From an uncultured Porphyromonadaceae bacterium (GTDB lineage: Bacteria; Bacteroidota; Bacteroidia; Bacteroidales; Muribaculaceae): a DNA stretch of 9,175 nt. The stretch is taken from contig CAMWLX010000118.1 in NCBI GenBank assembly GCA_947175225.1, positions 1 through 9,175 on the forward strand, given 5' to 3'. Within the stretch, counting starts at the first letter, position 1, and every line of letters begins with the position of its first letter. Both the position numbers and the translations under genes were made by a program. Positions 6,191 to 9,175 of the stretch are shown piece after piece. The notes beneath the pieces were generated by a model, which was not told the DNA's origin, did not search any database, and saw only the letters and a program-made list of their open reading frames with translations.

Positions 6191-6220
6191 CAAAATTAAT
6201 GATTTTATTTGTTAAAAAGT
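6191..6220 (-). promoter_or_regulatory. Candidate dgt promoter
   Basis: On the - strand TAATTTTG (6198-6191) matches TAnnTTTG. The region 19-22 nt upstream is T-rich but lacks a clear TTG. The transcription start would be near 6184, giving a leader of about 80 nt that contains the inverted repeat at 6150-6174. Confidence 0.4.
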
Positions 6221-6221
6221 C

Positions 6222-6250
6222 TTTAGTTTTCGATTTTTTTTGTAATTTTG
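6222..6250 (+). promoter_or_regulatory. Candidate promoter of the small lipoprotein gene
   Basis: TAATTTTG at 6243-6250 matches TAnnTTTG. TTTAG at 6222-6226 is a weak -33 candidate with a slightly short spacer. The transcript would start about 15 nt before the ATG at 6272. The same octamer occurs on the opposite strand at 6198-6191, so the divergent promoters face away from each other across about 45 nt. Confidence 0.45.
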
Positions 6251-6271
6251 CGGAGTTTTTCTAATTGACGT

Positions 6272-6847
6272 ATGAACTGTATTGGTCAAAAGTATTGTTA
6301 CAGCGGAGAAAAAGCATGGTTGCTGATGATTTCCGTGATGCTTATAGTGCTGGTTTCCTGCGGAAATAAGACTCCGGGAATCGGTAGTGAACCTGCTATG
6401 GCAGATGATGGTCCATTCCATGCCGACAATGACATTGCTATGACCGTTTGCTCCCTCGTTGACGCATTAAGGGTAGGGGAGAGCCTGATATCAGACGATT
6501 ATGACTTCGAGGGTATTCTGACCGATGGACAAGGCACTCCTCTTTACACCGATATTGAAGGAAATCCGGGGGAATGGAAAGTAAATGTCATCAGCCCCGA
6601 CGATGTACGCATAAGCAACCTTAATATCGGCGACCTAATGACTGTAGACCTTCGCAACTACATCCTCGGAGCATTGAATCTCAACGATGCAGATCTTGTG
6701 ACAGCCTACATCAATCCGGAAAATGACCGGGAAGTAATCTGGCTCTACGACATAGGCGACGTCAACATATCCTTCTCCGAAACCCTAATAAAGACACCCT
6801 CCGACCTCGACGGCATAATAATGTCCATCTCCGTAGCAAAAAAATAA
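6272..6847 (+). CDS. Small lipoprotein of unknown function
   Basis: 191 aa. Hydrophobic residues 15-28 lead to lipobox LVSC, so C30 is the predicted lipidated residue. The next residues (GNKTPGIG) lack the acidic run of the Bacteroidetes surface-export signal, so a periplasm-facing location is more likely (inference). The n-region is unusually long, with two Cys (C3, C9). An internal start at M19 would remove K14 and leave almost no n-region, so the first ATG is preferred. The mature part is acidic. Its middle (about 78-165) alternates short strands and polar turns, including EGILTDGQGTPLYTD and EWKVNVISPDDVRISNL, suggesting a compact beta domain. No family is recognised. It stands alone, divergent from dgt and convergent with DUF2851. 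Confidence 0.72.
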   Translation: MNCIGQKYCYSGEKAWLLMISVMLIVLVSCGNKTPGIGSEPAMADDGPFHADNDIAMTVCSLVDALRVGESLISDDYDFEGILTDGQGTPLYTDIEGNPGEWKVNVISPDDVRISNLNIGDLMTVDLRNYILGALNLNDADLVTAYINPENDREVIWLYDIGDVNISFSETLIKTPSDLDGIIMSISVAKK

Positions 6848-6884
6848 TCCCCAAAATCATCAATATTCATTCTTCACTCCGCTT

Positions 6885-6908
6885 TCCCTCTGTGTGCTCT
6901 CAGAGGGA
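6885..6908. terminator. Weak hairpin between convergent genes
   Basis: TCCCTCTG (6885-6892) pairs with CAGAGGGA (6901-6908) around an 8-nt loop. It straddles the DUF2851 stop at 6900-6902 and lies 38 nt after the lipoprotein stop, a position suited to a bidirectional terminator. Neither side has a convincing T-run. Confidence 0.3.
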
Positions 6909-8192
6909 GCTTTGAGCCATTCCTCGAAGCACATGATGGCCGAATCGGCATCGTAAGCATTCATGCTTGTCGCAATATTCTTTCCTGAGATGAATGAGCG
7001 CTTGCGACGTCCCTGCATCCTTGGCATTGAAGCCAAGTTGTTGCCAGCTTCTGATGATAGAATTTTTTTCAGGTGGAAGGCCGCTCAATATGCCGATTGC
7101 CGCTTCCTTCAGGTCATGGTCTGAGTGTAGGAGGGCGTAAGTATAAAGCAATGGAGACGCTACATTTATAAGCAATATGCTGATGCTTGAGTCAGACAAG
7201 GATGGTGGATTCGCTTCAGTCTGAGCATCACTTCCAAAAGTCAACCGTCGGCTCCAATACGGGTCAACTTTCCATTTAAAAAGCGGGCGCAATTTATCCT
7301 CATCCCCTCCCGTTTCTAATATGCGGTTGAGAAGATCCGGAGTCTCACACATAGCTTTCGCCAATAAGGCTATCCTTCTGTAAGGAAGATTTTGAGGCCG
7401 TGTCTTTGCAAATTTCCATGATGCCCTCTGTATTGGATGCATGGAATATTTGCGTGCAAGAAACTGATATTCCCTGCACATCAGCTGGTATCTCCTGTCG
7501 CTTGGATATAGCATTTGGTCAAGCAGGCCTGCTTGACCAAAGAATATTGCTTCCATCTGCAATATATTGTCAGAATGTCGGCGCAGATGATTGAGATTGA
7601 TGCTTTCAGCAAGCATTTCAAAAGGTATCCCATTTAGTCCGAATCCAAGTGCGCGTGCCAATGTCATGAAGCAAGCTGCATTCCAGTCTCCATTTGATTT
7701 CCGCAACGCTTCCTCTATTCTTTCCGCCTTATGTTGGAGCCTTTCGATTGTCAGAGTCTCTATCCAGTCTCTGCGTCTTATGGCATCCACTTTGTGCAGC
7801 TCTGAGCAGCATCTTATCTCTGTATTCTTCGATGTCAGATAAGCGAAAGTCTTGTAGAAATTTTCCGGAAGAGTGACTTTCATCTGAGGGATCATAGAGC
7901 CATCCTTTCTCCTGATAAGCATATCGCTGACAGCCACGACGTGTAGTATCACATTCTCGTATGCCGCATCTCGGTCGTGTCCGTGGCGATGCCAGTCGGA
8001 TGCCTTCATATGAATCTCGATATTCCCAACCCACATCTTACCATCTATCTTCACCTTGGCATTAAAGAAATCAGGCCCCGAATCCTTGTTTAGGATGCCG
8101 GGGTCGATTATGCGTACTTTCTCGCCGCTTTCAAGTGTGAATGGAAGTCCGAGCATTCGGCTATTCCATAGCAGTTGGAATATCTCCTCCAT
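6900..8192 (-). CDS. DUF2851 family protein
   Basis: A 430-aa, probably cytosolic protein of a Bacteroidetes-rich family with no established function. The N-terminal block is the family hallmark: MEEIFQLLWNSRML, then SGPDFFNAKVKIDGK (38-52), WVGNIEIHMKASDWHRHGHD (54-73) and YENVILHVV (78-86). The spacing D41...E59-x-H61 resembles a PD-(D/E)xK nuclease core with His in the last position; this is inference. Mid-protein GFGLNGIPFEMLA and FFGQAGLLDQ are also typical of the family. The C-terminus has C407, H410, C412 and C415, a possible metal site. The frame stays open upstream to 8342, but that stretch overlaps the preceding gene. The ATG at 8192-8190 shares a base with that gene's stop (TGATG), which fixes the start and indicates translational coupling. 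Confidence 0.88.
   Translation of the reverse strand: MEEIFQLLWNSRMLGLPFTLESGEKVRIIDPGILNKDSGPDFFNAKVKIDGKMWVGNIEIHMKASDWHRHGHDRDAAYENVILHVVAVSDMLIRRKDGSMIPQMKVTLPENFYKTFAYLTSKNTEIRCCSELHKVDAIRRRDWIETLTIERLQHKAERIEEALRKSNGDWNAACFMTLARALGFGLNGIPFEMLAESINLNHLRRHSDNILQMEAIFFGQAGLLDQMLYPSDRRYQLMCREYQFLARKYSMHPIQRASWKFAKTRPQNLPYRRIALLAKAMCETPDLLNRILETGGDEDKLRPLFKWKVDPYWSRRLTFGSDAQTEANPPSLSDSSISILLINVASPLLYTYALLHSDHDLKEAAIGILSGLPPEKNSIIRSWQQLGFNAKDAGTSQALIHLRKEYCDKHECLRCRFGHHVLRGMAQSSL
7514..7541. repeat. 28-bp perfect palindrome inside the DUF2851 gene
   Basis: TTTGGTCAAGCAGG is followed directly by its reverse complement CCTGCTTGACCAAA. It encodes F218-G-Q-A-G-L-L-D-Q226 of DUF2851 on the - strand. 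Read in the matching phase, the + strand encodes the same nine residues. Bases immediately outside (7511-7513 and 7542-7544) do not pair. Confidence 0.95.
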
Positions 8193-9175
8193 CAGAATGT
8201 GTAAGAAATTCGGAAATCGATGGTTGGAAATACGGGGATCAACTTCATGAGGTTCATGTAATTGTTCACTTTCCCTCGTAGATCGGTAAGGTCGTTGAGC
8301 ACAGTGCCGTCGTGCGTAGTCACTTTCGGCACTCCACCCCACAATTGCACTCCGGCATCAAACGAAGCTTGCCATTTGCCGTCTGCGCTCACCGCTCCTC
8401 CATATCCAAATCCAATGTATGGGCGGAATCTGTTCACTTTTGCCTTCGCGCTCACAGTCCCGTCTTTGTCAGGAAGCATCATGTAGGGAGTCCCGTCTTT
8501 ATAGTCGCCCACGTGTACAGCCAGTTCGCCATAAGAGAGGATTTTATCTTGAAGCGTGAGAGCCACTTCCGGATCCAGGTACACGTCGCCGAAGATTGGC
8601 TTGTCGATTATATTATCTAAGAAATCATCTGAAGTCACGCTCTTATAGAGTCGGTCATACATGTTGAGCACAAGCAGCGATGGCATTTCTTGCATCTTGT
8701 TGAGGCTTGTGCCGATGGAGCTGCTCCCTACGAAAAATCCTGCCGTCAGATGCCAATGGCGGTTTTGCTTGAATGGATAGACGTCAACGAGCAAGCGGAA
8801 TGTAGTCATGTTAGGCTTGGAGTTCATTTGTATCTCCTTGTCGATAGTCATTCCGCTCATCTGATACATAAGGTCTTGAATCCTTTCAAACTTGTCGCTG
8901 ACTTGCCCGTCGATATAGCTGTCAAGATTGAAAGTCATAGGGATAGTGAAATGCGGCATCCAGTCGAAGCCTGCACGGAGTTTTGCCCATTCCGTCATAG
9001 GCGACGCCACTTCCAGTCCAAGTCCGGTAGTGCCTATGTTAGCTGCTATTTCAAGGCGGTTGAAGACTCCATGTTTATTCATCTTCTCTATGATGGATTC
9101 CGGTCGGTCTTCCGGTCCGACAGTTGTAGTTGAAAAAGACACTAACTGAGCTGATGCAGCCACGGGCAGCATCAT
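8192..9175 (-). CDS. Outer-membrane beta-barrel-like protein, 5' end cut by the window
   Basis: 327 residues are visible. The first (MMLPVAASAQ) look like the end of a signal peptide with cleavage after ASA, so the true start lies beyond the right edge, probably 10-20 codons away, and the Met at the edge may be internal. Amphipathic strands alternate with turns, including RLEIAANIGTTGLGLEVAS, LRAGFDWMPHF, TTFRLLVDVYPF, HWHLTAGFFVG, RFRPYIGFGYGGAVS and WQASFDAGVQLWGG. The chain ends in IDFRISYTF, and a terminal Phe is typical of barrels assembled by the BAM complex. No pore, receptor or enzyme family is recognised. The stop overlaps the DUF2851 start by one base, so the two are made together. 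Their promoter is outside the window. Confidence 0.8.
   Translation of the reverse strand: MMLPVAASAQLVSFSTTTVGPEDRPESIIEKMNKHGVFNRLEIAANIGTTGLGLEVASPMTEWAKLRAGFDWMPHFTIPMTFNLDSYIDGQVSDKFERIQDLMYQMSGMTIDKEIQMNSKPNMTTFRLLVDVYPFKQNRHWHLTAGFFVGSSSIGTSLNKMQEMPSLLVLNMYDRLYKSVTSDDFLDNIIDKPIFGDVYLDPEVALTLQDKILSYGELAVHVGDYKDGTPYMMLPDKDGTVSAKAKVNRFRPYIGFGYGGAVSADGKWQASFDAGVQLWGGVPKVTTHDGTVLNDLTDLRGKVNNYMNLMKLIPVFPTIDFRISYTF

Noticed and set aside
7400..7594. A + strand gene opposite DUF2851 containing FGQAGLLDQ.
   Set aside because: The shared peptide is a consequence of the palindrome. The rest of the frame is antisense to a conserved coding region and resembles no protein.
8193..8342. An N-terminal extension of 50 residues on the DUF2851 protein.
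   Set aside because: It lies wholly inside the upstream barrel gene in another frame, and the conserved family start is MEEIF at 8192; the TGATG overlap fixes the start.

Overview
The window looks like chromosomal, vertically inherited DNA of a gut-type Bacteroidales bacterium, probably Muribaculaceae-like (the family is an inference). Three things point there. Start sites lack Shine-Dalgarno sequences. Upstream regions carry the Bacteroidetes -7 motif TAnnTTTG. The gene families are typical: DUF2851, an aromatic-ending outer-membrane barrel, short-signal lipoproteins with an LVSC lipobox, and a TPM-domain protein. No phage, IS, CRISPR, tRNA or rRNA sequence was seen.

Layout. 1-175: intergenic DNA with a well-spaced promoter (83-114) and a leader hairpin ahead of pyrE. 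176-3409 (+ strand): pyrE, a small SRPBCC/START-like protein, a lipoprotein with a Rieske-like but ligand-altered motif, and a LysE-family transporter carrying a large extra C-terminal domain. The last two are 1 nt apart. 3412-6101 (- strand): dgt (dGTP triphosphohydrolase), then a TPM-domain membrane protein with four CxxC pairs and a glycine-rich tail. The LysE and TPM genes converge with only 2 nt between stop codons. 6102-6271: divergent regulatory region with two candidate promoters and a 10-bp-stem inverted repeat in the dgt leader. 6272-6847 (+): small orphan lipoprotein. 6900-9175 (- strand): an outer-membrane beta-barrel-like protein (5' end cut by the window edge) translationally coupled (TGATG) to a DUF2851 protein. 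There is no gene-free stretch over 300 bases.

Working together. pyrE makes OMP for pyrimidines and dgt removes dGTP; both are nucleotide housekeeping but lie in separate transcription units. The Rieske-like lipoprotein and LysE fusion look like a two-gene envelope module. The barrel/DUF2851 pair is a second one.

Most unusual signals. (1) Two long perfect palindromes inside coding sequence, 22 bp in the TPM gene and 28 bp in the DUF2851 gene, both in the phase that makes the two DNA strands encode the same peptide. (2) Degenerate 9-bp-period repeats that fill two intergenic gaps. (3) A short AT-rich repeat that supplies the start codon of the Rieske-like lipoprotein gene and reappears inverted at its stop. 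(4) The LysE fusion. (5) The altered Rieske motif. No complete new defence or mobile system is evident.
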